Assembly (NCBI GenBank): GCA_905204635.1
Contig: CAJLAN010000118.1
Location: forward strand, 1-5,838
Direction: 5' to 3'
Source of the DNA: an uncultured Collinsella sp.
GTDB lineage: Bacteria > Actinomycetota > Coriobacteriia > Coriobacteriales > Coriobacteriaceae
DNA length: 5,838 bases
Of the stretch, positions 1 to 5,598 are shown one piece after another. A model generated the notes under the pieces. The model worked only from the letters and a program-made list of their open reading frames with translations, did no database searches and was not told the origin of the DNA. Each line of letters opens with the position of its first letter. Position 1 is the first letter of the stretch. The position numbers and the translations under genes are program-made.

Positions 1-42
1 ACGCAGTCGCCGGGCGAGGAGCACATCCTGCCACCTAGCTAA
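1..42 (+). CDS. Possible 3' end of an upstream gene (13 codons plus stop)
   Basis: Frame 1 is open from the window edge and closes at TAA 40-42, reading TQSPGEEHILPPS. The composition is plausible for a protein C-terminus on the same strand as the SIR2 operon, but 13 residues cannot identify a family. Frame 2 is also open from the edge, to TGA 158-160, so the choice of frame is uncertain. Extending the sequence to the left would settle it. Confidence 0.25.
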   Translation, partial: TQSPGEEHILPPS

Positions 43-151
43 CGCTCATGCGGCCTATGCCCATGGACTGTGCCACGTGCCTCACTTTCCTCGTAATCAC
101 GCCGTCGGTCGGCATCTCAGACGCGGCGGCGATGGGGCGTTAGGAGCAATA

Positions 152-157
152 TATAAT
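152..157 (+). promoter_or_regulatory. Perfect TATAAT -10 box upstream of the SIR2-HerA operon
   Basis: TATAAT is an exact match to the sigma-70/SigA -10 consensus in an AT-rich patch (149-160) inside otherwise GC-rich sequence. Transcription would start near 164-168, leaving a leader of about 20 bases that contains the AGGAGG at 175-180 and then GTG 187. No good -35 hexamer is seen 16-18 bases upstream (around 128-135), and there is no TG extension. It may therefore be weak, activator-dependent or fortuitous. Confidence 0.4.
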
Positions 158-174
158 TGAATCAAAAGCTGGCG

Positions 175-180
175 AGGAGG
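175..180 (+). promoter_or_regulatory. AGGAGG ribosome binding site that favours the GTG 187 start
   Basis: A full AGGAGG lies six bases before GTG 187, which is ideal spacing. The rival upstream start, TTG 157, has AGGAG at 142-146 with a 10-base gap and overlaps the TATAAT box. If that box is the promoter, TTG 157 would not be in the mRNA. The next in-frame ATG, at 211, has no ribosome site. Confidence 0.65.
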
Positions 181-186
181 TCTTGC

Positions 187-1380
187 GTGGAGCATAAGAG
201 CGAACGTCATATGAGGGAAATACTCGTTCCCCTTGACGATAACGACAACATGCGCATCGAAGAAGAAAACGCGAAGTTCTTACGCAAGGTCTTTGCTAGT
301 GCACATATTAATGTCTTGCTGGGCTCTGGCTTCTCTGGAAGTGTGGTTCCCGTCCTACAAGGACGGGAATCTTGGTTTCAGGCGGTTGACGAACACATGC
401 GCGATTGTCCGGGAAACGAGAGGGGAATGTGGCTCTCGGCACGGGCGCTCTTGCGGGCGGAGTATTTCAAATCCATTATGCACCCCCTTCGCGAGGCGCA
501 TGCCACTGAGCCGCAGAAAGCGTTTGTTGCCTCGGCGTGTAGGCTCATCGAGAATCGAGGTACGACAACCCTCCCGAAACGCCTGAACTTCTTCACGACA
601 AACTACGACCCGTTGATAGAGCTCTCACTCGAAAGTCTCGGCATTCCTTTCAACGACGGCTTTGTTGGGCGGGGAAAGCCGCGGTTCGACCCCTCTGCAT
701 TCAGCCGGCTTATGTGCGAGCAATCGCTTTTCATGGAGTACACCTCGCAGGTGACGACTGCTAATGTGCTGAAGGCGCACGGGTCGTTGACATGGCGACG
801 GGTAGGCGAATCTGATCGCAAAGAGGTTGTGTACTCAAACGTCGAGAGCACTTTGGACGATTGCGTCGTGGGTCACGATGGCGTTCTTGACCTTCCTGCC
901 GTTTCTGAGCTGGCCTCGTTGGTGAAGGACCCGTGCAACGCCGCGTCGTTACAATTGTTCAAGGAACTTGTCTCCGGCCTTTCCGTTGACGATGTGGATT
1001 TGCTCCAAGCATTCGGGAAGAGCTATGACTCAACGCTTTGTATCGTGAATCCTGCCAAGCGGAAGTTTGAGGAGACCGTTCTCGAGCAAAGCTACTACGA
1101 TTTGCTGCGCATCTACGCCAACGAACTTGACCGCAACAACGCGCTGCTTCTGGTGTTCGGGTTTTCGTTCGCCGACGAGCATATCCTTGAGCTCACAAAG
1201 AGGGCCATACGGTCGAACCCGAAGCTCATAGTGCTGATTTCATGCCACACTAGAGACGACGCCGCCTGGTATCGCTCCCTGTTCCCCAATGCTGACAATG
1301 TCTATCTCCTTGTTCCCAGGGAAGACAAGGAGATCGGATTGGGTGAGCTCACGGAGGTGCTGAGATGCGTGGCGAGGTGA
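187..1380 (+). CDS. SIR2-family NAD-binding protein (SIR2_2-like NADase) of a SIR2-HerA defence system
   Basis: Predicted cytosolic NAD+-consuming enzyme of 397 residues. Numbered from GTG 187, visible motifs in order are GSGFS (46-50, the glycine-rich NAD-binding start of the sirtuin Rossmann fold), TTNYD (137-141, with the Asn139 and Asp of the TxNxD motif), HG (198-199, with the likely catalytic His198 in KAHGSLTW), and GFSFADEH (325-332, the C-terminal signature of bacterial SIR2_2 proteins). The stretch IVNPAKRKFEE (about 286-296) is also typical of that family. The four-cysteine zinc module of deacetylase sirtuins is not evident, which favours NADase over deacetylase activity. The gene overlaps the next, a HerA ATPase, by 16 bases. 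In characterised SIR2-HerA pairs the two proteins assemble and degrade NAD+ during phage infection; that role is inferred here from family and context. TTG 157 would add ten residues. Confidence 0.92.
   Translation: MEHKSERHMREILVPLDDNDNMRIEEENAKFLRKVFASAHINVLLGSGFSGSVVPVLQGRESWFQAVDEHMRDCPGNERGMWLSARALLRAEYFKSIMHPLREAHATEPQKAFVASACRLIENRGTTTLPKRLNFFTTNYDPLIELSLESLGIPFNDGFVGRGKPRFDPSAFSRLMCEQSLFMEYTSQVTTANVLKAHGSLTWRRVGESDRKEVVYSNVESTLDDCVVGHDGVLDLPAVSELASLVKDPCNAASLQLFKELVSGLSVDDVDLLQAFGKSYDSTLCIVNPAKRKFEETVLEQSYYDLLRIYANELDRNNALLLVFGFSFADEHILELTKRAIRSNPKLIVLISCHTRDDAAWYRSLFPNADNVYLLVPREDKEIGLGELTEVLRCVAR
1353..1357 (+). promoter_or_regulatory. Ribosome binding site of herA inside the SIR2 coding region
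   Basis: GGAGG lies seven bases before ATG 1365 and within the last codons of the SIR2 gene. It supports ATG 1365 as the herA start and a translationally coupled 16-base overlap. The six bases GGAGGT (1353-1358) are complementary to ACCTCC in the left arm of the downstream inverted repeat, so the site could be masked by RNA folding when not occupied by ribosomes. Confidence 0.7.
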
Positions 1381-3203
1381 GCGGTGACCTCCTCCTGATC
1401 GGGGAGGTCACCGATGTTCGCGGCACCAAGGTCAAGGTGAAGGTGTACAGCCAGGCGAACGAGGCGAGCGTCTTTTACCATGGCGAGCTCGTGCGCGGCG
1501 TCTCCGTTGGCGGGTACCTCCGTTTGCCTTGCGGCTACGACGATGTAATCGGAGTAGTCGAAGGGGACTACCAGCAGGAAAGCAGAGCTGTGGCTTCAAA
1601 AGGGGCCGATGGGCGCGAGGCGCCGGGCTCGTACCTTGAACGCTACGTCGACGTTTCGGTGTTCGGCAGTTTCTCCTCTGGGAGATTTAACCGCGGCATT
1701 GAGGTGCTGCCCTTGGTACGTTCGAAGGCGTATCTTCTCTCGCCCAAGCAGCTCGCGGCCGTGAATTCGCCCGTCGAAGCCACCGGCGCGGGCTTTAGGG
1801 TAGGGGAGCTGGTCGGGCATGACGGGGTCGACGTGAGACTGCCGTTCAATGCGCTGTTCGCGAGCCACATTGGAATCTTTGGGAACACCGGCTCGGGCAA
1901 GTCGAACACGCTGTGTCGACTTTTCACTGACTGTCTCGGGCAGCGTGCCGGATGCGGGAGCAGCAAGTTCGTTTTCATCGACTTTAATGGCGAGTACACT
2001 GCAAAGGCCGTATTGTGTCATGACAAGGAAGTCTACGGGCCAAGCACTAGAACGGGAGCCGGCGCCAAAATCCCCGTTCCACCTGGCTTCTTCTTTGATG
2101 TGGACATGTGGGCAATGTTGGCCAAGGCGACCGAGAAGACGCAACGGCCGTTTTTGAAAAGGTGCATTCGCAAAGCCGGGGCGATTTTGGAAATGAGCGA
2201 CCCCGGTGCCTACCTGCGCGGCATGGTCAGAAAGCTTCTGGAAGACTATTGCGGCTGTGGCCCCGCTTTCGATGAGCAGCGCGAGGATTTGGTAAGGCTC
2301 TTTTCACTTGTCCCCGGCGTAGATGTAGGCAGCCTGGAAAGGGCGATTGACTCTATTGAGGTTTATCAGAAGTACAACAATGCGCTCCACAAACGCGATA
2401 GTGGGAAGCTACTTTACTCGCCCGCCGATATGCCTGAAGTTTTCTCCGATTTATGCTATGAGAGCATGGACTACTCATCGTTGGCTTCTGACAGGCCCGC
2501 GCTGCTGGAATTCATCGCGCGATATCGGTTTATTGAGGCGGTTCGCTCTCATACGATCACTCGTGAGCATATTGCGCCCTTGATACAGCGTTACTCGGCA
2601 GAGCTGAGGGAGGCTTCAAAGCTCTACGAGCCTTGCATCAGCGGTTTCAAATCCGATGTCTCCGTCATCGCGCTTCTCAACGTTAACCTTGAGCAGAAGA
2701 AGATCGTTCCGCTCGTCGTGGCGAAGACGCTCTATCAGTTCCAGAAGGAGCGCGGGCAAAACGAGCGTGGAAGCAGTGCTCACCTGGTCATCGACGAAGC
2801 ACACAACGTCTTGTCGTACTCGTCGCAGCGCGAGAGCGAGAACTGGCGCGACTACCGACTTGAGACGTTCGAGGAAATCGTCAAGGAGGGGCGCAAGTTT
2901 GGCATGTACCTCACCGTGTGCAGCCAACGGCCGGCCGACATATCGCCTACGATTCTCTCGCAGATGCACAACTACTTCATCCATAGACTCGTAAACGACG
3001 AGGACCTGAGAGCGATTAGCAAAGCTGTTTCGTTCATCGACAGCGCAAATGCGAGCATGATTCCCGTGCTTCCGCAGGGGTGCTGCATAGTGAGTGGCAC
3101 GGCGACGACGTACCCGGTGCGTGTGCAGGTTGACGTCCTTGAACTTGAGAAGCAGCCTATGAGCTTCGACAGGGATCTTGCGAAGGCTTGGGGCGTTGGA
3201 TGA
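1365..3203 (+). CDS. herA: HerA-type AAA+/FtsK-superfamily ATPase (DUF87) of a SIR2-HerA defence system
   Basis: This 612-residue protein is a hexameric DNA-translocase-type ATPase. The N-terminus (about 10-70) matches a HAS-barrel, with small beta strands such as IGEVTDVRGTKVKVKVY and VGGYLRLP. Walker A is GNTGSGKSN (173-181, Lys179), followed by the HerA-typical strand FIDFNGEY (204-211). A long helical region (about 240-450) precedes Walker B HLVIDEAH (473-480, Asp477 and Glu478). Then come SQRPADIS (520-527) and NYFIHRLVND (536-545), whose Arg541 sits where HerA/FtsK enzymes carry conserved arginines. All core ATPase motifs are present, so it should be active. In known SIR2-HerA systems HerA forms a ring that scaffolds and activates the SIR2 subunits; archaeal relatives work with NurA in DNA end resection, but no NurA is seen here. 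It overlaps both neighbours, indicating one operon. Confidence 0.95.
   Translation: MRGEVSGDLLLIGEVTDVRGTKVKVKVYSQANEASVFYHGELVRGVSVGGYLRLPCGYDDVIGVVEGDYQQESRAVASKGADGREAPGSYLERYVDVSVFGSFSSGRFNRGIEVLPLVRSKAYLLSPKQLAAVNSPVEATGAGFRVGELVGHDGVDVRLPFNALFASHIGIFGNTGSGKSNTLCRLFTDCLGQRAGCGSSKFVFIDFNGEYTAKAVLCHDKEVYGPSTRTGAGAKIPVPPGFFFDVDMWAMLAKATEKTQRPFLKRCIRKAGAILEMSDPGAYLRGMVRKLLEDYCGCGPAFDEQREDLVRLFSLVPGVDVGSLERAIDSIEVYQKYNNALHKRDSGKLLYSPADMPEVFSDLCYESMDYSSLASDRPALLEFIARYRFIEAVRSHTITREHIAPLIQRYSAELREASKLYEPCISGFKSDVSVIALLNVNLEQKKIVPLVVAKTLYQFQKERGQNERGSSAHLVIDEAHNVLSYSSQRESENWRDYRLETFEEIVKEGRKFGMYLTVCSQRPADISPTILSQMHNYFIHRLVNDEDLRAISKAVSFIDSANASMIPVLPQGCCIVSGTATTYPVRVQVDVLELEKQPMSFDRDLAKAWGVG
1382..1413 (+). 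repeat. 11-bp perfect inverted repeat just after the SIR2 stop codon
   Basis: CGGTGACCTCC (1382-1392) is the exact reverse complement of GGAGGTCACCG (1403-1413), separated by 10 bases. In RNA this forms a strong GC-rich stem-loop starting two bases after the SIR2 stop codon and lying within herA codons 6-17. No U-tract follows, so it is not a standard intrinsic terminator. The left arm can alternatively pair with the herA ribosome site at 1353-1358, which suggests a translational or mRNA-stability role. Confidence 0.7.
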
Positions 3204-3958
3204 AAGAAGTGGCTGAGGTGAATGACGATAGTTTTGCCAAAATGACTGCCGGGTTGGTGGAGAGACACCCTGCGCTCTACTATCGGATGGTGCTGGAGGA
3301 TTCGCATATTCCGCTCCATGCCGTGAAGAGGGGTTTCTTCGGTGATACATTCCTCGAGGTCTTCCGGCAATACAACAATGCACTCTTCGATTCGGTCAGG
3401 CTGATGATTCGCTACGAGAAGTCGTTGATGGCATGGGGGGAGATTGTCGCGGGGGTCGACGACAAGGTTCTAAGGGACACATTGGTCATGGATTACGTCC
3501 ATCCGGTGTTCATGGTAGCGTGCGATCTACCCAACGTGTTCAAAGACCGGCTTGTCCGTGGGTGTGTCAAACTCTCAACGGTCGCGAAGGGCGACTACTC
3601 GTATCTACAGGAACGCAGACGGGACTGGTATGACGCATTCCGGAAGAAGTGTGTTGATGTTCCGCTTGGGATGAAGGTGTGCGATGTCGTTGACGACGAT
3701 CTCTACAAAGACGCTGATGCGACGCATTTCCGGGAGTTGCACGGCTCTAGCATGCATGACTTGTCGCAGAGTCTGGTGAGCGGGCTTGAGCAAACGGTCT
3801 CGGTGGACAATTGCATTACAATGCAGACTTATATTGGAGCTTTCGACCTTAACAAGGAACTTGAGGCCCTGGACAGGCAGAGGCGCAGAATCCAGAAAGC
3901 GTACCTATTGTTCGGGGAGTACGGCGATGCGCTGTACGAGGGGCGGTCTAGTAATTAG
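3200..3958 (+). CDS. Uncharacterised third protein of the SIR2-HerA operon
   Basis: This 252-residue protein belongs to no family I recognise. The start ATG 3200 overlaps the herA stop as ATGA, the usual sign of translational coupling; TTG 3188, four codons upstream, is the alternative. There is no obvious ribosome site, so it probably depends on ribosomes finishing herA. There is no signal peptide, membrane segment, P-loop, HTH or clear nuclease motif. It looks soluble and mainly helical, with an acidic DVVDDDLYKDADA stretch (about 162-174) and a charged, probably coiled-coil C-terminal helix (about 213-240, LNKELEALDRQRRRIQK). The segment EVFRQYNNAL (53-62) resembles EVYQKYNNAL (332-341) in the HerA insert. 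Position suggests a sensor, regulator or structural partner of the SIR2-HerA complex; this is inference only. Base composition resembles the two upstream genes, so the three probably travelled together. Confidence 0.85.
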   Translation: MKEVAEVNDDSFAKMTAGLVERHPALYYRMVLEDSHIPLHAVKRGFFGDTFLEVFRQYNNALFDSVRLMIRYEKSLMAWGEIVAGVDDKVLRDTLVMDYVHPVFMVACDLPNVFKDRLVRGCVKLSTVAKGDYSYLQERRRDWYDAFRKKCVDVPLGMKVCDVVDDDLYKDADATHFRELHGSSMHDLSQSLVSGLEQTVSVDNCITMQTYIGAFDLNKELEALDRQRRRIQKAYLLFGEYGDALYEGRSSN

Positions 3959-3974
3959 GGCGGTGGATTGTTGT

Positions 3975-4021
3975 AGGAGGCTGGAATGGATAACGTTGGG
4001 CCGGGGGAGCTGGAATCATAG
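3975..4021 (+). other. Strong ribosome site with an 11-codon ORF, possibly a frameshifted small gene
   Basis: AGGAGG (3975-3980) is followed after five bases by ATG 3986, the best initiation signal in the intergenic region and only 27 bases after gene 3. The ORF MDNVGPGELES ends at TAG 4019-4021. A one-base backward slip, or one restored G, in the G5 run at 4003-4007 would continue the reading to TGA 4183-4185, giving 66 residues with Cys at 31, 40 and 43 (the last two as CDVC). No family is recognised. It could be a broken fourth operon gene, a leader peptide or chance. Confidence 0.35.
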
Positions 4022-4141
4022 CGAACGTCAAAGATAGCGAGTCTCAACACTTGCCTCTGTATGATCCAGACGATTGCGAACGTTTTCCGACCTTGGATGT
4101 TTGCGATGTCTGTCAACGGGGACGCCGCAAGGCGCGACATG

Positions 4142-4157
4142 GGTACCGTCAGGTACC
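4142..4157. repeat. Short GGTACC inverted repeat (6-bp stem, 4-base loop)
   Basis: GGTACC occurs twice four bases apart (4142-4147 and 4152-4157). Each copy is itself palindromic, so the pair can form a 6-bp hairpin with loop GTCA on either strand. No T-run follows on either side, so it is not a classical terminator. The stem is short enough to be coincidence. Confidence 0.3.
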
Positions 4158-4331
4158 GACAACAGTGCAGGCTGCGCCATGTTGACCTCCGAATGCATCC
4201 TGACCGACGGGCTCGTGTCCCTCTTTGGGCATAGGGTCCTCGACATGAAGCTGTTCCGTGGTAAGGAACTGCTGAACCGGCGTACTGCTCGTCACAATCA
4301 TCGTGTTGGGTCCCTCCTTCTCGTAGCGCAT
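4149..4331 (-). CDS. Possible small reverse-strand protein or gene remnant, unknown
   Basis: A 60-residue frame starts MRYEKEGPNTMIVTSSTPVQ and ends at the GGTACC hairpin. Its amino-acid composition is more protein-like than the overlapping frames on the other strand, and the first 35 or so codons show clear G/C preference in third positions, fading later. AGGAGG on the reverse strand (4345-4350) precedes the ATG by 13 bases, which is longer than usual. The frame stays open upstream, where an in-frame GTG (4353-4355) is an alternative start. It may be the N-terminal remnant of a truncated gene. I do not recognise it. Confidence 0.25.
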   Translation of the reverse strand: MRYEKEGPNTMIVTSSTPVQQFLTTEQLHVEDPMPKEGHEPVGQDAFGGQHGAACTVVGT

Positions 4332-4409
4332 TCGTAAGCCGATTCCTCCTTTCACCGACTGGCAAAACGATTTACACCTAATTGTGGACACTGCCCACGC
4401 GATTTCTCT

Positions 4410-4436
4410 TTGCCCCCGCATCGATCTCGCTAAACT
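4410..4436 (+). promoter_or_regulatory. Weak candidate promoter for the surface-protein gene
   Basis: TTGCCC (4410-4415) and TAAACT (4431-4436) each match four of six consensus bases, with a short 15-base spacer, in the most AT-rich part of the stretch before the surface-protein gene. It is 68 bases before ATG 4505. The match is poor and is offered only as the best candidate seen. Confidence 0.2.
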
Positions 4437-4504
4437 AATAGCTGCTGCTACCAGGGCATTTTCTGGTGCACATTCTATTGGCTCCTGCGAAGATCGGAGC
4501 GGGT

Positions 4505-5194
4505 ATGTTTGCTGCAAAGGCCTACACCAGCCGTCATTACATTGCGATTGTTGCCATGGCCTGCCTATGCGCTTTGCTGGGCGGGCCTTCTTATGCCGCG
4601 GGCGCGGAGAGCCTCATCATCGCGGGCGCGACGTACTACGAGCCGGGCGTGTCGGGCCCCGGCTGGGCCTGGACCGATGCCGACCACCTGGAGCTTAACG
4701 GCTACGCGGGCGAGGCCATCGGCGCCGAGGGCGACCTGGTGCTGACGCTTGCCGGGCAAAACTCCGTGACGGAGTCGCATGCGCCCGATGCGGACATCAC
4801 GCTGAGCGGCATGGAGGTGTGGGGCAACCTGACGCTTCGCGGTACCGGGACCCTGACGGCGACGGGCTCGCAGTGCGGGATCCACGTCTCGCAGGCGCTC
4901 GTGGTGGATGGATGCACCGTCGATGCCCGGGCGGACGGGGCCGATATTACGGATGAGGCGGTCGCCGGCGTGATCGCAGGCGACATGGCCGTGCGCGGCG
5001 GCGGGCGCGTCGTTGCCGCGGGCGCCGGGTCCGGGGCGGGCGTGCGCGCCTACGGCGTGTATCTGCAGGACGCGGGCCTTGGCGATGGTGCGGCCGGCCG
5101 GCGGGTTTCCGCCGATGCATCATGCTCGATGCCACCGGTGCCGACAGCGGTGTTGCGTGCGCGGGCGGGTCGCTTGTGTCTGCGAGGTTTGTGA
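4505..5194 (+). CDS. Secreted beta-helix-like surface protein, N-terminal part of a frameshifted gene
   Basis: ATG 4505 is chosen because GGAG (4496-4499) lies five bases before it and because it gives a clean signal peptide; GTG 4466 would add 13 residues before it. From ATG, Lys5, Arg10 and His11 precede a hydrophobic core (about 12-26), with likely type I cleavage after A31 or A32 (PSYAA). The mature part has GPGWAWTDADHLELNGYAGEAI (51-72), then Gly/Thr/Val-rich repeating strands such as NLTLRGTGTLTATG, ALVVDGCTVDARA and MAVRGGGRVVAAG. This pattern is seen in right-handed beta-helix or carbohydrate-binding-type domains of Gram-positive surface proteins. Reading stays protein-like to about residue 195; after that the sequence becomes Arg/Pro/Cys-rich and stops at TGA 5192-5194. 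That tail is a frameshift artefact, and the true continuation is the frame ending at 5598. The ligand is unknown. Confidence 0.75.
   Translation: MFAAKAYTSRHYIAIVAMACLCALLGGPSYAAGAESLIIAGATYYEPGVSGPGWAWTDADHLELNGYAGEAIGAEGDLVLTLAGQNSVTESHAPDADITLSGMEVWGNLTLRGTGTLTATGSQCGIHVSQALVVDGCTVDARADGADITDEAVAGVIAGDMAVRGGGRVVAAGAGSGAGVRAYGVYLQDAGLGDGAAGRRVSADASCSMPPVPTAVLRARAGRLCLRGL
5080..5121 (+). pseudogene. Frameshift zone splitting the surface-protein gene
   Basis: The coherent beta-helix reading leaves the first frame here and resumes in the frame one base earlier (LDATGADSGVACAGGSL onward). That is equivalent to loss of one base, or gain of two, in this copy. The zone contains the repetitive GC string GGCCGGCCGGCGGG (5092-5105), a plausible site for polymerase slippage or sequencing error. 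Signal peptide and wall anchor are therefore in different frames. The gene is either broken, phase-variable or misassembled. Confidence 0.75.
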
Positions 5195-5598
5195 CGCCTG
5201 CTGGCGGGACCTTTGGTGCTAGTGGCGTGGTGAATGCCTCCGGTGCGGTGGCGCCGCATGTGGTGATTGAGCCCGATGCGGCCACGCCTCCGGCGGGGGC
5301 GACCGATGGAGACAACGTGCCTGGCGATAGCTCGAGCAAGTCTCCTGCCGATGCTAACCCCGCTGCCGGAGAGCTCACCACAGGGCCCACGGCAAATCCG
5401 GCGCTGAAACCCGCGACCGCGACAACCAAGACAACAACGACAGTAACCAAGACCACGGTGTCCACGTCCTCCAGGCCCAAGACCGCCACCGCGACCACTG
5501 CAGCACTCCCCAAGACCGGCAACAGCAACTGGATCGCCGCTTCCGTGGCGCTTTTCCTGCTTGGTACAGTACTTCTAGCTGCCGCATGTCGTTGTTGA
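5122..5598 (+). CDS. C-terminal part of the frameshifted surface protein, with LPKTG sortase signal
   Basis: This frame continues the beta-helix-like sequence (LDATGADSGVACAGGSL), passes through a Pro/Ala/Asp linker and a Thr/Lys-rich stalk (about 96-127, KPATATTKTTTTVTK), and ends in a cell-wall sorting signal. Counting from ATG 5122, LPKTG is at 129-133 (bases 5506-5520), followed by a hydrophobic span (about 137-155) and the tail CRC. Sortase A-type enzymes cut between Thr and Gly and join the protein to peptidoglycan. ATG 5122 has no ribosome site and no signal peptide follows it, so this piece is unlikely to be made or exported alone. The tail has only one basic residue, fewer than usual for these signals. 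The original gene probably ran 4505-5598. Confidence 0.75.
   Translation: MLDATGADSGVACAGGSLVSARFVTPAGGTFGASGVVNASGAVAPHVVIEPDAATPPAGATDGDNVPGDSSSKSPADANPAAGELTTGPTANPALKPATATTKTTTTVTKTTVSTSSRPKTATATTAALPKTGNSNWIAASVALFLLGTVLLAAACRC
5506..5586 (+). other. LPXTG cell-wall sorting signal
   Basis: The region comprises LPKTG, a short polar spacer (NSN), and a hydrophobic membrane segment rich in Ala, Leu and Val. It is the standard three-part sortase substrate signal apart from its weakly charged tail, and it implies a Gram-positive host that encodes a sortase elsewhere. Confidence 0.88.

Larger units (their letters stand above)
3959..4504. other. 546-base region without a convincing gene
   Basis: Several frames on both strands are open for 60-130 codons and overlap each other, and none has clear homology or clean start signals. 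Notable items are an AGGAGG plus ATG with an 11-codon ORF (3975-4021), a 66-codon frame reachable through a G5 slip, a possible reverse-strand ORF (4149-4331), a GGTACC hairpin (4142-4157) and weak promoter-like sequence before the surface-protein gene. No intrinsic terminator for the operon was found here. The region may be a decayed remnant between the defence operon and the surface-protein gene. Confidence 0.6.

Noticed and set aside
35..115. 26-codon reverse-strand ORF starting MPTDGVITRK
   Set aside because: No ribosome site, very short, and overlapped by other open frames.
48..143. 31-codon forward ORF with a CATC motif just before the SIR2 gene
   Set aside because: It has no ribosome site and no family resemblance. 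It is short enough to be chance, and it would lie upstream of the predicted transcription start.
3188..3199. TTG 3188 as the start of the third gene
   Set aside because: It has no suitably placed ribosome site, whereas ATG 3200 gives the typical ATGA coupling with the herA stop.
2616..3383. Long reverse-strand open frame of 255 codons opposite the end of herA
   Set aside because: It lies entirely opposite the HerA Walker B and C-terminal motifs and the start of gene 3. It is rich in Arg/His/Ser as antisense frames are, and has no recognisable domain.
4074..4337. Forward open frame of 87 codons in the gap
   Set aside because: It starts with TTG without a ribosome site and has an unnatural Cys/Ser/Arg-rich sequence. 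It overlaps the more protein-like reverse-strand frame.
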